DNA from: Hydractinia symbiolongicarpus
Lineage: Eukaryota > Cnidaria > Hydrozoa > Anthoathecata > Hydractiniidae
DNA length: 64,000 nucleotides
Reading direction: 5' to 3'
Assembly: GCF_029227915.1 (NCBI RefSeq)
Contig: NC_079882.1
Location: forward strand, 15,636,501-15,700,500
Made by a program: the position numbers and the translations under genes. The notes beneath the pieces are model-generated. The model made no database searches. It saw only the letters and a list, made by a program, of their open reading frames with translations, and had not been told where the DNA came from. Positions 38,849 to 51,831 of the stretch are shown here, piece by piece. Positions within the stretch are counted from its first letter, which is position 1, and the number at the start of each line of letters is the position of its first letter.

Positions 38849-38934
38849 ACTTTACTACACTGTAAAAGGCCATAATACAGCCTTTATAGGACTGTGCACG
38901 TAGTTAAGAGTGTTCTAAGGCAACTTCGCCAATG
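38849..38934. repeat. 86-bp monomer (96-bp deletion), copy 1
   Basis: After 'gcgccaatg' the sequence jumps to 'actttactacactgtaaaagg'. The first 96 bases of the monomer, including the adenine run, CTGCGCAG and the CACGTG dyad, are missing. The substitutions 'ttactacactgtaaaa' are shared with the four other 86-bp copies, so all descend from one event. Confidence 0.92.
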
Positions 38935-40388
38935 AAAACGACTTGGGACGTTGTAGTGCATTGAGACTGGAAGGAATAGTCCAATGGTAACCTGCGAAGG
39001 CAGATGGAACCACGTGATTTACGTGTGAGGCCTTTATTAGACTGCAAAAGGCCATATTACAGACTTTATAGGACTGTGCACGTAGTTAAGAGTGTTGTAA
39101 AGCAATGGCGCTTATGAAAACGAATTGGGACGTTGTAGCACATGAAGACTGGAAGGACTAGACCAATGGTAACCTGCGCAGACAGGTGAAACCACGTGAT
39201 TTACGTGTGAGGCCTTTATTAGACTGCAAAAGGCCATATTACAGCCTTTATAGGACTGTGCACGTAGTTAAGAGTGTTGTAAGGCAACGGAGCTAATGAA
39301 AACGACTTTGGACGTTGTAGCGCATTGAGACTGGAAGGACTAGGTCAATGGTGACCTGCGCAGACCGGTGAAACCACGTGATTAACGTGTGAGGCCTTTA
39401 TTAGACTGCAAAGGGCCATATTACAGCCTTTATAGGACTGTGCACGTAGTTAAGAGAGTTCTAAGGCAACTTTGCCAATGAAAACGACTTGGGACGTTGT
39501 AGCGCATTGAGACTGTAAGGACTAGGCCAATGGTAACCTACGCAGACAGGTGAAACCACGTGATTTACGTGTGAGGCCTTTATTAGACTGCAAAAGGCCA
39601 TATTACAGCCTTTATAGGACTATGCAGGTAGTTAAGAGTGTTCTAAGGCCACGGCGCTAAGGAAAACCACTTGGAACGTTGTAGTGCATTGAAACTGGAA
39701 GGAATAGTCAAATGGTAACCTGCGCAGGCAGATGGAACCATGTGATTTACGTGTGAGGCCTTTATTAGACTGCAAAAGGCCATATTACAGCCTTTATAGG
39801 ACTGTGCACGTAGTTAAGAGTGTTGTAAAGCAATGGCGCTAATGAAAACGACTTGGGACGTTGTAGCGCATTGAGACTGTAAGGACTAGGCCAATGGTAA
39901 CCTGCGCAGACAGGTGAAACCACGTGATTTACGTGTGAGGCCTTTATTAGACTGCAAAAGGCCATATTACAGCCTTTATAGGACTGTGCACGTAGTTAAG
40001 AGTGTTGTAAGGCAACGGCGCTAATGAAAACGACTTTGGACGTTGTAGCGCATTGAGACTGGAAGGACTAGGTCAATGGTGACCTGCGCAGACCGGTGAA
40101 ACCACGTGATTAACGTGTGAGGCCTTTATTAGACTGCAAAGGGCCATATTACAGCCTTTATAGGAGTGTGCACGTAGTTAAGAGAGTTCTAAGGCAACTT
40201 TGCCAATGAAAACGACTTGGGACGTTGTAGCGCATTGAGACTGTAAGGACTAGGCCAATGGTAACCTACGCAGACAGGTGAAACCACGTGATTTACGTGT
40301 GAGGCCTTTATTAGACTGCAAAAGGCCATATTACAGCCTTTATAGGACTATGCAGTAGTTAAGAGTGTTCTAAGGCCACGGCGCTAAG
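38935..40388. repeat. island of HOR1/HOR2-like monomers, partner of about 31.3-32.1 kb
   Basis: 'gactttgg' units at 39,299 and 40,027 are each followed by a HOR1 monomer-10 type (39,481 and 40,209). The 40,027 unit shares an unusual C-to-G change ('taggagtgtgcacg') with the 31,419 unit ('tagaagtgtgcacg'). Both lead into a 141-bp unit, which supports a dispersed duplication at about 8.6 kb offset. The unit at 40,209 is 180 bp (losses in 'gcagtag' and 'ctaagaaaacc'). Confidence 0.78.
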
Positions 40389-40892
40389 AAAACCACTTGG
40401 AACGTTGTAGTGCATTGAGACTGGAAGGAATAGTCCAGTGAGGACTTTATTACACTGCAAAAAGCCATATTACAGCTTTTATAGGACTGTGCACGTAGTT
40501 AAGAGTGTTGTAAAGCAACGGCGCCAATGAAAACGACTTGGGACGTTGTAGCGCATTGAGACTGTAAGGACTAGGCCAATGGTAACCTGCGCAGACAGGT
40601 GAAACCACGTGATTTACGTGTGAGGCCTTTATTAGACTGCAAAAGGCCATATTACAGCCTTTATAGGACTGTGCACGTAGTTAAGAGTGTTGTAAAGCAA
40701 TGGCGCTAATGAAAACGACTTGGGACGTTGTAGCACATGGAGACTGGAAGGACTAGACCAATGGTAGCCTGCGCAGGCAGATGGAACCATGTGATTTACG
40801 TGTGAGGCCTTTATTAGACTGCAAAAGGCCATATTACAGCCTTTATAGGACTATGCAGTAGTTAAGAGTGTTCTAAGGCCACGGCGCTAAGG
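40389..40892. repeat. 504-bp unit (141+182+181 bp), copy 1
   Basis: A 141-bp monomer (40,389-40,529), a 'gtaaggactagg' unit, and a C/'agtcaaatgg' chimera that ends 'actatgcagtag' (181 bp). It is repeated at once from 40,893, again beginning with a 141-bp monomer. Confidence 0.88.
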
Positions 40893-41396
40893 AAAACCAC
40901 TTGGAACGTTGTAGTGCATTGAGACTGGAAGGAATAGTTCAGTGAGGACTTTATTACACTGCAAAAAGCCATATTACAGCTTTTATAGGACTGTGCACGT
41001 AGTTAAGAGTGTTGTAAAGCAACGGCGCCAATGAAAACGACTTGGGACGTTGTAGCGCATTGAGACTGTAAGGACTAGGCCAATGGTAACCTGCGCAGAC
41101 AGGTGAAACCACGTGATTTACGTGTGAGGCCTTTATTAGACTGCAAAAGGCCATATTACAGCCTTTATAGGACTGTGCACGTAGTTAAGAGTGTTGTAAA
41201 GCAATGGCGCTAATGAAAACGACTTGGGACGTTGTAGCACATGGAGACTGGAAGGACTAGACCAATGGTAGCCTGCGCAGGCAGATGGAACCATGTGATT
41301 TACGTGTGAGGCCTTTACTAGACCGCAAAAGGCCAAATTACAGCCTTTATAGGACTGTGCACGTAGTTAAGAGTGTTGTAAGGCAACGGCGCTAAT
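40893..41396. repeat. 504-bp unit, copy 2
   Basis: The 141-bp monomer at 40,893-41,033 reads 'agttcagtgagg' (one base different from copy 1) and keeps the 'aaaaagccatatt' change of copy 1. The third unit (41,216) stays C-type to its end instead of switching, so the second copy continues into a D unit. Confidence 0.86.
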
Positions 41397-42920
41397 GAAA
41401 ACGACTTGGGACGTTGTAGCGCATTGAAATTGGAAGGACTAGGCCAATGGTAACCTGCGCAGACCGGTGAAACTACGTGATTTACGTGTGAGGCCTTTAT
41501 TAGACTGCAAAAGGCCATATTACAGCCTTTATAGGACTGTGCACGTAGTTAAGAGTGTTGTAAAGCAACGGCGCCAATGAAAACGACTTGGGACGTTGTA
41601 GCGCATTGAGACTGTAAGGACTAGGCCAATGGTAACCTGCGCAGACAGGTGAAACCACGTGATTTACGTGTGAGGCCTTTATTAGACTGCAAAAGGCCAT
41701 ATTATAGCTTTTATAGGACTGTGCACGTAGTTAAGAGTGTTCTAAGGCAACTTCGCCAATGAAAACGACTTGGGACGTTGTAGCACATTGAGACTGGAAG
41801 GACTAGGCCAATGGGAACCTGCACAGGCAAATGGAACCACGTGATTTACGTGTGAGGCCTTTATTAGACTGCAAAAGGCCATAATACAGCCTTTATAGGA
41901 CTAGGACGTAGTTAAGAGTGTTCTAAAGCAACTTTGCTAATGAAAACGACTTGGGACGTTGTAGCGCATTGAGACTGGAAGGACTAGGCCAATGGTAACC
42001 TGCGCAGACCGGTGAAACCACGTGATTTACGTGTGAGGCCTTTATTAGACTGCAAAAGGCCATATTACTGCCTTGATAGGACTGTGCACGTATTTAAGAG
42101 TGTTGTAAGGCAACAGCGATAATGAAAACGACTTGAGACGTTGTAGCGCAGTTAGACTGGAAGGAATAGTCCAATGGTAACCTGCGCAGACCGATGAAAC
42201 CACGTGATTAACGTGTGAGGCCTTTATTAGACTGCAAAAGGCCAAATTACAGCCTTTATAGGACTGTGCACGTAGTTAAGAGTGTTGTAAGGCAACGGCG
42301 CTAATGAAAACCACTTGGAACGTTGTAGTGCATTGAGACTGGAAGGAATGGTCCAATGGTAACCTGCGTAGGCAGATGGAACCACGTGATTTACGTGTGA
42401 GGACTTTATTAGACTGCAAAAGGCCATATTACAGCCTTTATAGGACTGTGCACGTAGTTAAGAGTGTTGTAAGGCAACGGCGCTAATGAAAACCACTCGG
42501 AACGTTGTAGTGCATTGAGACTGGAAGGAATGGTCCAATGGTAACCTGCGTAGGCAGATGGAACCACGTGATTTACGTGTGAGGACTTTATTAGACTGCA
42601 AAAGGCCATATTACAGCCTTTATAGGACTGTGCACGTAGTTAAGAGTGTCTTAAGGCAACGGCGCTAATGAAAACGACTTGAGACGTTGTAGCACATTGA
42701 AACTGAAAGGACTAAGCCAATGGAAACCTGCACAGGCAAATGGAACCACGTGATTTACGTGTGAGGCCTTTATTAGACCGCAAAAGGCCAAATTACAGCC
42801 TTTATAGGACTGTGCACGTAGTTAAGAGTGTTGTAAGGCAACGGCGCTAATGAAAACGACTTGGGACGTTGTAGCGCATTGAAATTGGAAGGACTAGGCC
42901 AATGGTAACCTGCGCAGACC
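41330..42920. repeat. duplicate of 27,530-29,120 (offset 13,800 bp)
   Basis: The order D-F-G-H-I-I-J-D is reproduced, including the 181-bp F unit (41,762) and the doubled I unit (42,307 and 42,489). Differences noted include 'cattactgccttgatagg' near 42,065 and 'ccactcggaacg' near 42,494. The right end is near 42,920, where the D unit reads 'cagacccgtgaaacta'. Confidence 0.84.
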
Positions 42921-45455
42921 CGTGAAACTACGTGATTTACGTGTGAGGCCTTTATTAGACTGCAAAAGGCCATATTATAGCTTTTATAGGACTGTGCACG
43001 TAGTTAAGAGTGTTCTAAGGCAACTTCGCCAATGAAAACGACTTGGGACGTTGTAGCACATTGAGACTGGAAGGACTAGGCCAATGGGAACCTGCACAGG
43101 CAAATGGAACCACGTGATTTACGTGTGAGGCCTTTATTAGACTGCAAAAGGCCATAATACAGCCTTTATAGGACTAGGACGTAGTTAAGAGTGTTCTAAG
43201 GCAACTTCGCTAATAAAAACGACTTGGGACGTTGTAGCGCATTGAGACTGGAAGGACTAGGCCAATGGTAACCTGCGCAGACCGGTGAAACCACGTGATT
43301 TACGTGTGAGGCCTTTATTAGACTGCAAAAGGCCATATAACAGCATTTATAGGACTGTGCACGTATTTAAGAGTGTTGTAAGGCAACAGCGATAATGAAA
43401 ACGACTTGAGACGTTGTAGCGCATTTAGACTGGAAGGAATAGTCCAATGGTAACCTGCGCAGACCGATGAAACCACGTGATTAACATGTGTAACCTTTAT
43501 TAGACTGCAAAAGGCCAAATTACAGCCTTTATAGGACTGTGCACGTAGTTAAGAGTGTTGTAAGGCAACGGCGCTAATGAAAACCACTTGGAACGTTGTA
43601 GTGCATTGAGACTGGAAGGAATGGCCCAATGGTAACCTGCGTAGGCAGATGGAACCACGTGATTTACGTGTGAGGACTTTATTAGACTGCAAAATGCCAT
43701 ATTACAGCCTTTATAGGACTGTGCACGTAGTTAAGAGTGTCTTAAGGCAACGGCGCTAATGAAAACGACTTGAGACGTTGTAGCACATTGAAACTGAAAG
43801 GACTAAGCCAATGAAAACCTGCACAGGCAAATGCAACCACGTGATTTACGTGTGAGGCCTTTATTAGACTGCAAAAGGCCATAATACAGCCTTTATAGGA
43901 CTGTGCACGTAGTTAAGAGTGTTGTAAGGCAACGGCGCTAATGAAAACCACTTGGAACGTTGTAGTGCATTGAGACTGGAAGGAATGGTCCAATGGTAAC
44001 CTGCGTAGGCAGATGGAACCACGTGATTTACGTGTGAGGACTTTATTAGACTGCAAAAGCCCATATTACAGCCTTTATAGGACTGTGCACGTAGTTAAGA
44101 GTGTCTTAAGGCAACGGCGCTAATGAAAACGACTTGAGACGTTGTAGCACATTGAAACTGAAAGGACTAAGCCAATGGAAACCTGCACAGGCAAATGGAA
44201 CCACGTGATTTACGTGTGAGGCTTTTATTAGACTGCAAAAGGCCATAATACAGCCTTTATAGGACTGTGGACGTAGTTAAGAGTGTTCTAAGGCAACTTC
44301 GCTAATGAAAACGACTTGGGACGTTGTAACGCATTGAGAATGGAAGGACTAGGTCAATGGTGACCTGCGCAGACCGGTGAAACCACGTGATTAACGTGTG
44401 AGGCCTTTATTAGACTGTAAAGGGCCATATTACAGCCTTTATAGGACTGTGCACGTAGTTAAGAGTGTTCTAAGGCAACTTCGCCATTGAAAATGACTTG
44501 GGACGTTGTAGCGCATTGAGACTGTAAGGAATAGGCCAATGGTAACCTACGCAGACAGGTGAAACCACGTGATTTACGTGTGAGGCCTTTATTACACTGC
44601 AAAAGGCCATATTACAGCCTTTATAGGACTGTGCACGTAGTTAAGAGTGTTGTAAAGCAACGGCGCCAGTGAAAACGACTTGGGACGTTGTAGCGCATTG
44701 AGACTGTAAGGACTAGGCCAATGGTAACCTGCGCAGACAGGTGAAACCACGTGATTAACGTGTAAGGCCTTTATTAGACTGTAAAGGGCCATATTACAGC
44801 CTTTATAGGACTGTGCACGTAGTTAAGAGTGTTCTAAGGCAACTTCGCCATTGAAAATGACTTGGGACGTTGTAGCGCATTGAGACTGTAAGGACTAGGC
44901 CAATGGTAAGCTACGCAGACAGGTGAAACCACGTGATTTACGTGTGAGGCCTTTATTACACTGCAAAAGGCCATATTACAGCCTTTATAGGACTGTGCAC
45001 GTAGTTAAGAGTGTTGTAAAGCAACGGCGCCAATGAAAACGACTTGGGACGTTGTAGCGCATTAAGACTGTAAGGACTAGGCCAATGGTAACCTGCGCAG
45101 ACAGGTGAAACCACGTGATTCACGTGTGAGGCCTTTATTAGACTGCAAAAGGCCATATTACAGCCTTTATAGGACTGTGCACGTAGTTAAGAGTGTTGTA
45201 AAGCAACGGCGCCAATGAAAACGACTTGGGACGTTGTAGCGCATTGAGACTGTAAGGACTAGGCCAATGGTAACCTACGCAGACAGGTGAAACCACGTGA
45301 TTTACGTGTGAGGCCTTTATTACACTGCAAAAGGCCATATTACAGCCTTTATAGGACTGTGCACGTAGTTAAGAGTGTTGTAAAGCAACGGCGCCAATGA
45401 AAACGACCTGGGACGTTGTAGCGCATTGAGACTGTAAGGACTAGGCCAATGGTAA
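42921..45455. repeat. zone 3 block F-G-H-I-J-I-J-K-L-M-L-M-N
   Basis: The block includes F (43,035, 181 bp), G (43,216), H (43,398), I (43,580), J (43,762), I (43,944), J (44,126), K (44,308), L (44,490), M (44,672), L (44,854), M (45,036) and N (45,218). The L-M pair is present twice in a row (364-bp step), but only once at 36,113. The part 43,120-44,730 matches 50,020-51,630 at an offset of 6,902 bp. Confidence 0.82.
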
Positions 45456-48087
45456 CCTGCGCAGACAGGTGAAACCACGTGATTTACGTGTGAGGCCTTT
45501 ATTAGACTGCAAAAGGCCATATTACAGCCTTTATAGGACTGTGCACGTAGTTAAGAGTGTTCTAAGGCAACTTCGCCAATGAAAACGACTTGGGACGTTG
45601 TAGTGCATTGAGACTGGAAGGAATAGTCAAATGGCAACCTGCGCAGCCAGATGGAACTATGTGATTTACGTGTGAGGCCTTTATTAGACTGCAAAAGGCC
45701 ATATTACAGCCTTTATAGGACTGTGCACGTAGTTCAGAGTGTTGTAAAGCAATGGCGCTAATGAAAACGACTTGGGACGTTGTAGCACATGGAGACTGGA
45801 AGGACTAGACCAATGGTAACCTGCGCAGGCAGGTGAAACCACGTGATTTACGTATGAAGCCTTTACTAGACCGCAAAAGGCCAAATACAGCCTTTATAGG
45901 ACTGTGCACGTAGTTAAGAGTGTTGTAAGGCAACGGCGCTAATGAAAACGACTTGGGACGTTGTAGCGCTTTGAAATTGGAAGGACTAGGCCAATGGTAA
46001 CCTGCGCAGACCGGTAAAACCACGTGATTTACGTGTGAGGCCTTTATTAGACTGCAAAAGGCCATATTACAGCCTTTATGGGACTGTGCACGTAGTTAAG
46101 AGTGTTGTAAAGCAACGGCGCCAATGAAAACGACTTGGGACGTTGTAGCGCATTGAGACTGTAAGGACTAGGCCAATGGTAACCTGCGCAGACAGGTGAA
46201 ACCACGTGATTTACGTGTGAGGCCTTTATTAGACTGCAAAAGGCCATATTACAGCCTTTATAAGACTGTGCACGTAGTTAAGAGTGTTGTAAAGCAACGG
46301 CGCCAATGACTTTACTACACTGTAAAAGGCCATAATACAGCCTTTATAGGACTGTGCACGTAGTTAAGAGTGTTCTAAGGCAACTTTGCCAATGAAAACG
46401 ACTTGGGACGGTGTAGTGCATTGAGACTGGAAGGAATAGTCCAATGGTAACCTGCGCAGGCATATGGAACCACGTGATTTACGAGTGAGGCCTTTATTAG
46501 ACTGCAAAAGGCCATATTACAGACTTTATAGGACTGTGCACGTAGTTAAGAGTGTTCTAAGGCAACTTCGCCAATGAAAACGACTTGGAACGTTATAGTG
46601 CTTTGAGACTTGAAGGAATAGTCAAATGGTAACCTGCGCAGGCAGATGGAACCATGTGATTTACGTGTGAGGCCTTTATTAGACTGCAAAAGGCCATATT
46701 ACAGCCTTTATAGGACTGTGCACGTAGTTAAGAGTGTTGTAAAGCAATGGCGCAAATGAAAACGAGTTGGGACGTTGTAGCACATGGAGACTGGAAGGAC
46801 TAGACCAATGGTAATCTGCGCAGACAGGTGAAACCACTTGATTTACGTATGAAGCCTTTACTAGGCAGGAAAAGGCCAAATTACAGCCTTTATAGGACTG
46901 TGCACGTAGTTAAGAGTGTTGTAAGGCAACGGCGCTAATGAAAACGACTTGGGACGTTGTAGTGCATTGAGACTGGAAGGAATAGTCAAATGGTAACCTG
47001 CGCAGGCAGATGGAACCATGTGATTTACGTGTGATGCCTTTATTGGACTGCAAAAGGCCATATTACAGCCTTTATAGGACTGTGCACGTAGTTAAGAGTG
47101 TTGTAAAGCAATGGCGCTAATGAAAACGACTTGGGACGTTGTAGCACATGGAGACTGGAAGGACTAGACCAATGGTAATCTGCGCAGACAGGTGAAACCA
47201 CGTGATTTACGTGTGAGGCCTTTATTAGACTGCAAAAGGCCATATTACAGCCTTTATAGGACTGTGCACGTATCTAAGAGTGTTGTAAGGCAACAGCGAT
47301 AATGAAAACGACTTGAGACGTTGTAGCGCATTTAGACTGGAAGGAATAGTCCAATGGTAACCTGCGCAGACCGATGAAACCACGTGATTTACGTGTGAGG
47401 CCTTTATTAGACTGCAAAAGGCCATAATACAGCCTTTATAGGACTAGGACGTAGTTAAGAGTGTTCTAAGGCAACTTCGCTAATGAAAACGACTTGGGAC
47501 GTTGTAGCGCATTGAGACTGGAAGGACTAGGCCAATGGTAACCTGCGCAGACCGGTGAAACCACGTGATTTACGTGTGAGGCCTTTATTAGACTGCAAAA
47601 GGCCATATTACAGCCTTTATAGGACTGTGCACATATTTAAGAGTGTTGTAAGGCAACAGCGATAATGAAAACGACTTGAGACGTTGTAGCGCATTTAGAC
47701 TGGAAGGAATAGTCCAATGGTAACCTGCGCAGACCGATGAAACCACGTGATTAACGTGTGAGGCCTTTATTAGACTGCAAAAGGCCAAATTACAGCCTTT
47801 ATAGGACTGTGCACGTAGTTAAGAGTGTTGTAAGGCAACGGCGCTAATGAAAACCACTTGGAACGTTGTAGTGCATTGAGACTGGAAGGAATGGTCCAAT
47901 GGTAACCTGCGTAGGCAGATGGAACCACGTGATTTACGTGTGAGGACTTTATTAGACTGCAAAATGCCATATTACAGCCTTTATAGGACTGTGCACGTAG
48001 TTAAGAGTGTCTTAAGGCAACGGCGCTAATGAAAACGACTTGAGACGTTGTAGCACATTGAAACTGAAAGGACTAAGCCAATGAAAA
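45456..48087. repeat. 2,632-bp tandem segmental duplication, copy 1
   Basis: It holds an 'agtcaaatggcaacc' unit (45,582), a 181-bp C unit (45,764), D (45,945), an 86-bp unit (46,309), several 'agtcaaatgg' and 'gcacatgg' units, then an H/F chimera (47,305), G-H-like (47,486 and 47,668), I (47,850) and J (48,032). The J unit switches within 'aacctgc' (about 48,086-48,092) back to the start of the segment. The length is 14 full monomers plus 86 bp less two single-base losses. Confidence 0.9.
46309..46394. repeat. 86-bp monomer, copy 2
   Basis: Same deletion junction and internal substitutions as 38,849-38,934. It lies inside 2,632-bp copy 1. Confidence 0.92.
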
Positions 48088-50719
48088 CCTGCGCAGACAG
48101 GTGAAACCACGTGATTTACGTGTGAGGCCTTTATTAGACTGCAAAAGGCCATATTACAGCCTTTATAGGACTGTGCACGTAGTTAAGAGTGTTCTAAGGC
48201 AACTTCGCCAATGAAAACGACTTGGGACGTTGTAGTGCATTGAGACTGGAAGGAATAGTCAAATGGCAACCTGCGGAGCCAGATGGAACTATGTGATTTA
48301 CGTGTGAGGCCTTTATTAGACTGCAAAAGGCCATATTACAGCCTTTATAGGACTGTGCACGTAGTTCAGAGTGTTGTAAAGCAATGGCGCTAATGAAAAC
48401 GACTTGGGACGTTGTAGCACATGGAGACTGGAAGGACTAGACCAATGGTAACCTGCGCAGGCAGGTGAAACCACGTGATTTACGTATGAAGCCTTTACTA
48501 GACCGCAAAAGGCCAAATACAGCCTTTATAGGACTGTGCACGTAGTTAAGAGTCTTGTAAGGCAACGGCGCTAATGAAAACGACTTGGGACGTTGTAGCG
48601 CTTTGAAATTGGAAGGACTAGGCCAATGGTAACCTGCGCAGACCGGTAAAACCACGTGATTTACGTGTGAGGACTTTATTAGACTGCAAAAGGCCATATT
48701 ACAGCCTTTATGGGACTGTGCACGTAGTTAAGAGTGTTGTAAAGCAACGGCGCCAATGAAAACGACTTGGGACGTTGTAGCGCATTGAGACTGTAAGGAC
48801 TAGGCCAATGGTAACCTGCGCAGACAGGTGAAACCACGTGATTTACGTGTGAGGCCTTTATTAGACTGCAAAAGGCCATATTACAGCCTTTATAAGACTG
48901 TGCACGTAGTTAAGAGTGTTGTAAAGCAACGGCGCCAATGACTTTACTACACTGTAAAAGGCCATAATACAGCCTTTATAGGACTGTGCACGTAGTTAAG
49001 AGTGTTCTAAGGCAACTTTGCCAATGAAAACGACTTGGGACGGTGTAGTGCATTGAGACTGGAAGGAATAGTCCAATGGTAACCTGCGCAGGCATATGGA
49101 ACCACGTGATTTACGAGTGAGGCCTTTATTAGACTGCAAAAGGCCATATTACAGACTTTATAGGACTGTGCACGTAGTTAAGAGTGTTCTAAGGCAACTT
49201 CGCCAATGAAAACGACTTGGAACGTTATAGTGCTTTGAGACTTGAAGGAATAGTCAAATGGTAACCTGCGCAGGCAGATGGAACCATGTGATTTACGTGT
49301 GAGGCCTTTATTAGACTGCAAAAGGCCATATTACAGCCTTTATAGGACTGTGCACGTAGTTAAGAGTGTTGTAAAGCAATGGCGCAAATGAAAACGAGTT
49401 GGGACGTTGTAGCACATGGAGACTGGAAGGACTAGACCAATGGTAATCTGCGCAGACAGGTGAAACCACGTGATTTACGTATGAAGCCTTTACTAGGCAG
49501 GAAAAGGCCAAATTACAGCCTTTATAGGACTGTGCACGTAGTTAAGAGTGTTGTAAGGCAACGGCGCTAATGAAAACGACTTGGGACGTTGTAGTGCATT
49601 GAGACTGGAAGGAATAGTCAAATGGTAACCTGCGCAGGCAGATGGAACCATGTGATTTACGTGTGATGCCTTTATTGGACTGCAAAAGGCCATATTACAG
49701 CCTTTATAGGACTGTGCACGTAGTTAAGAGTGTTGTAAAGCAATGGCGCTAATGAAAACGACTTGGGACGTTGTAGCACATGGAGACTGGAAGGACTAGA
49801 CCAATGGTAATCTGCGCAGACAGGTGAAACCACGTGATTTACGTGTGAGGCCTTTATTAGACTGCAAAAGGCCATATTACAGCCTTTATAGGACTGTGCA
49901 CGTATCTAAGAGTGTTGTAAGGCAACAGCGATAATGAAAACGACTTGAGACGTTGTAGCGCATTTAGACTGGAAGGAATAGTCCAATGGTAACCTGCGCA
50001 GACCGATGAAACCACGTGATTTACGTGTGAGGCCTTTATTAGACTGCAAAAGGCCATAATACAGCCTTTATAGGACTAGGACGTAGTTAAGAGTGTTCTA
50101 AGGCAACTTCGCTAATGAAAACGACTTGGGACGTTGTAGCGCATTGAGACTGGAAGGACTAGGCCAATGGTAACCTGCGCAGACCGGTGAAACCACGTGA
50201 TTTACGTGTGAGGCCTTTATTAGACTGCAAAAGGCCATATTACAGCCTTTATAGGACTGTGCACATATTTAAGAGTGTTGTAAGGCAACAGCGATAATGA
50301 AAACGACTTGAGACGTTGTAGCGCATTTAGACTGGAAGGAATAGTCCAATGGTAACCTGCGCAGACCGATGAAACCACGTGATTAACGTGTGAGGCCTTT
50401 ATTAGACTGCAAAAGGCCAAATTACAGCCTTTATAGGACTGTGCACGTAGTTAAGAGTGTTGTAAGGCAACGGCGCTAATGAAAACCACTTGGAACGTTG
50501 TAGTGCATTGAGACTGGAAGGAATGGTCCAATGGTAACCTGCGTAGGCAGATGGAACCACGTGATTTACGTGTGAGGACTTTATTAGACTGCAAAATGCC
50601 ATATTACAGCCTTTATAGGACTGTGCACGTAGTTAAGAGTGTCTTAAGGCAACGGCGCTAATGAAAACGACTTGAGACGTTGTAGCACATTGAAACTGAA
50701 AGGACTAAGCCAATGAAAA
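48088..50719. repeat. 2,632-bp tandem segmental duplication, copy 2
   Basis: Nearly exact tandem copy of 45,456-48,087. The few differences I noted are 'ctgcggagccag' near 48,274 against 'ctgcgcagccag', 'gagtcttgtaagg' near 48,552 against 'gagtgttgtaagg', 'gaggact' near 48,670 against 'gaggcct', and one change near 49,461. This is among the freshest-looking duplications in the window. At its end the J unit stays J ('aacctgcacaggc') instead of looping back. Confidence 0.92.
48941..49026. repeat. 86-bp monomer, copy 3
   Basis: Copy of 46,309-46,394 carried by the 2,632-bp duplication. Confidence 0.92.
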
Positions 50720-51209
50720 CCTGCACAGGCAAATGCAACCACGTGATTTACGTGTGAGGCCTTTATTAGACTGCAAAAGGCCATAATACAGCCTTTATAG
50801 GACTGTGCACGTAGTTAAGAGTGTTGTAAGGCAACGGCGCTAATGAAAACCACTTGGAACGTTGTAGTGCATTGAGACTGGAAGGAATGGTCCAATGGTA
50901 ACCTGCGTAGGCAGATGGAACCACGTGATTTACGTGTGAGGACTTTATTAGACTGCAAAAGCCCATATTACAGCCTTTATAGGACTGTGCACGTAGTTAA
51001 GAGTGTCTTAAGGCAACGGCGCTAATGAAAACGACTTGAGACGTTGTAGCACATTGAAACTGAAAGGACTAAGCCAATGGAAACCTGCACAGGCAAATGG
51101 AACCACGTGATTTACGTGTGAGGCTTTTATTAGACTGCAAAAGGCCATAATACAGCCTTTATAGGACTGTGGACGTAGTTAAGAGTGTTCTAAGGCAACT
51201 TCGCTAATG
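50720..51209. repeat. J-I-J units leading into HOR3
   Basis: This is the remainder of J at 50,664 ('aaatgcaacc'), then I (50,846; head preceded by 'ggccataatac') and J (51,028). It continues the 6,902-bp offset match to 43,817-44,307. Confidence 0.82.
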
Positions 51210-51831
51210 AAAACGACTTGGGACGTTGTAACGCATTCAGAATGGAAGGACTAGGTCAATGGTGACCTGCGCAGACCGGTGAAACCACGTGATTAACGTG
51301 TGAGGCCTTTATTAGACTGTAAAGGGCCATATTACAGCCTTTATAGGACTGTGCACGTAGTTAAGAGTGTTCTAAGGCAACTTCGCCATTGAAAATGACT
51401 TGGGACGTTGCAGCGCATTGAGACTGTAAGGACTAGGCCAATGGTAAGCTACGCAGACAGGTGAAACCACGTGATTTACGTGTGAGGCCTTTATTACACT
51501 GCAAAAGGCCATATTACAGCCTTTATAGGACTGTGCACGTAGTTAAGAGTGTTGTAAAGCAACGGCGCCAATGAAAACGACTTGGGACGTTGTAGCGCAT
51601 TGAGACTGTAAGGACTAGGCCAATGGTAACCTACGCAGACAGGTGAAACCACGTGATTTACGTGTGAGGCCTTTATTACACTGCAAAAGGCCATATTACA
51701 GCCTTTATAGGACTGTGCACGTAGTTAAGAGTGTTGTAAAGCAACGGCGCCAATGAAAACGACTTGGGACGTTGTAGCGCATTGAGACTGTAAGGACTAG
51801 GCCAATGGTAACCTGCGCAGACAGGTGAAAC

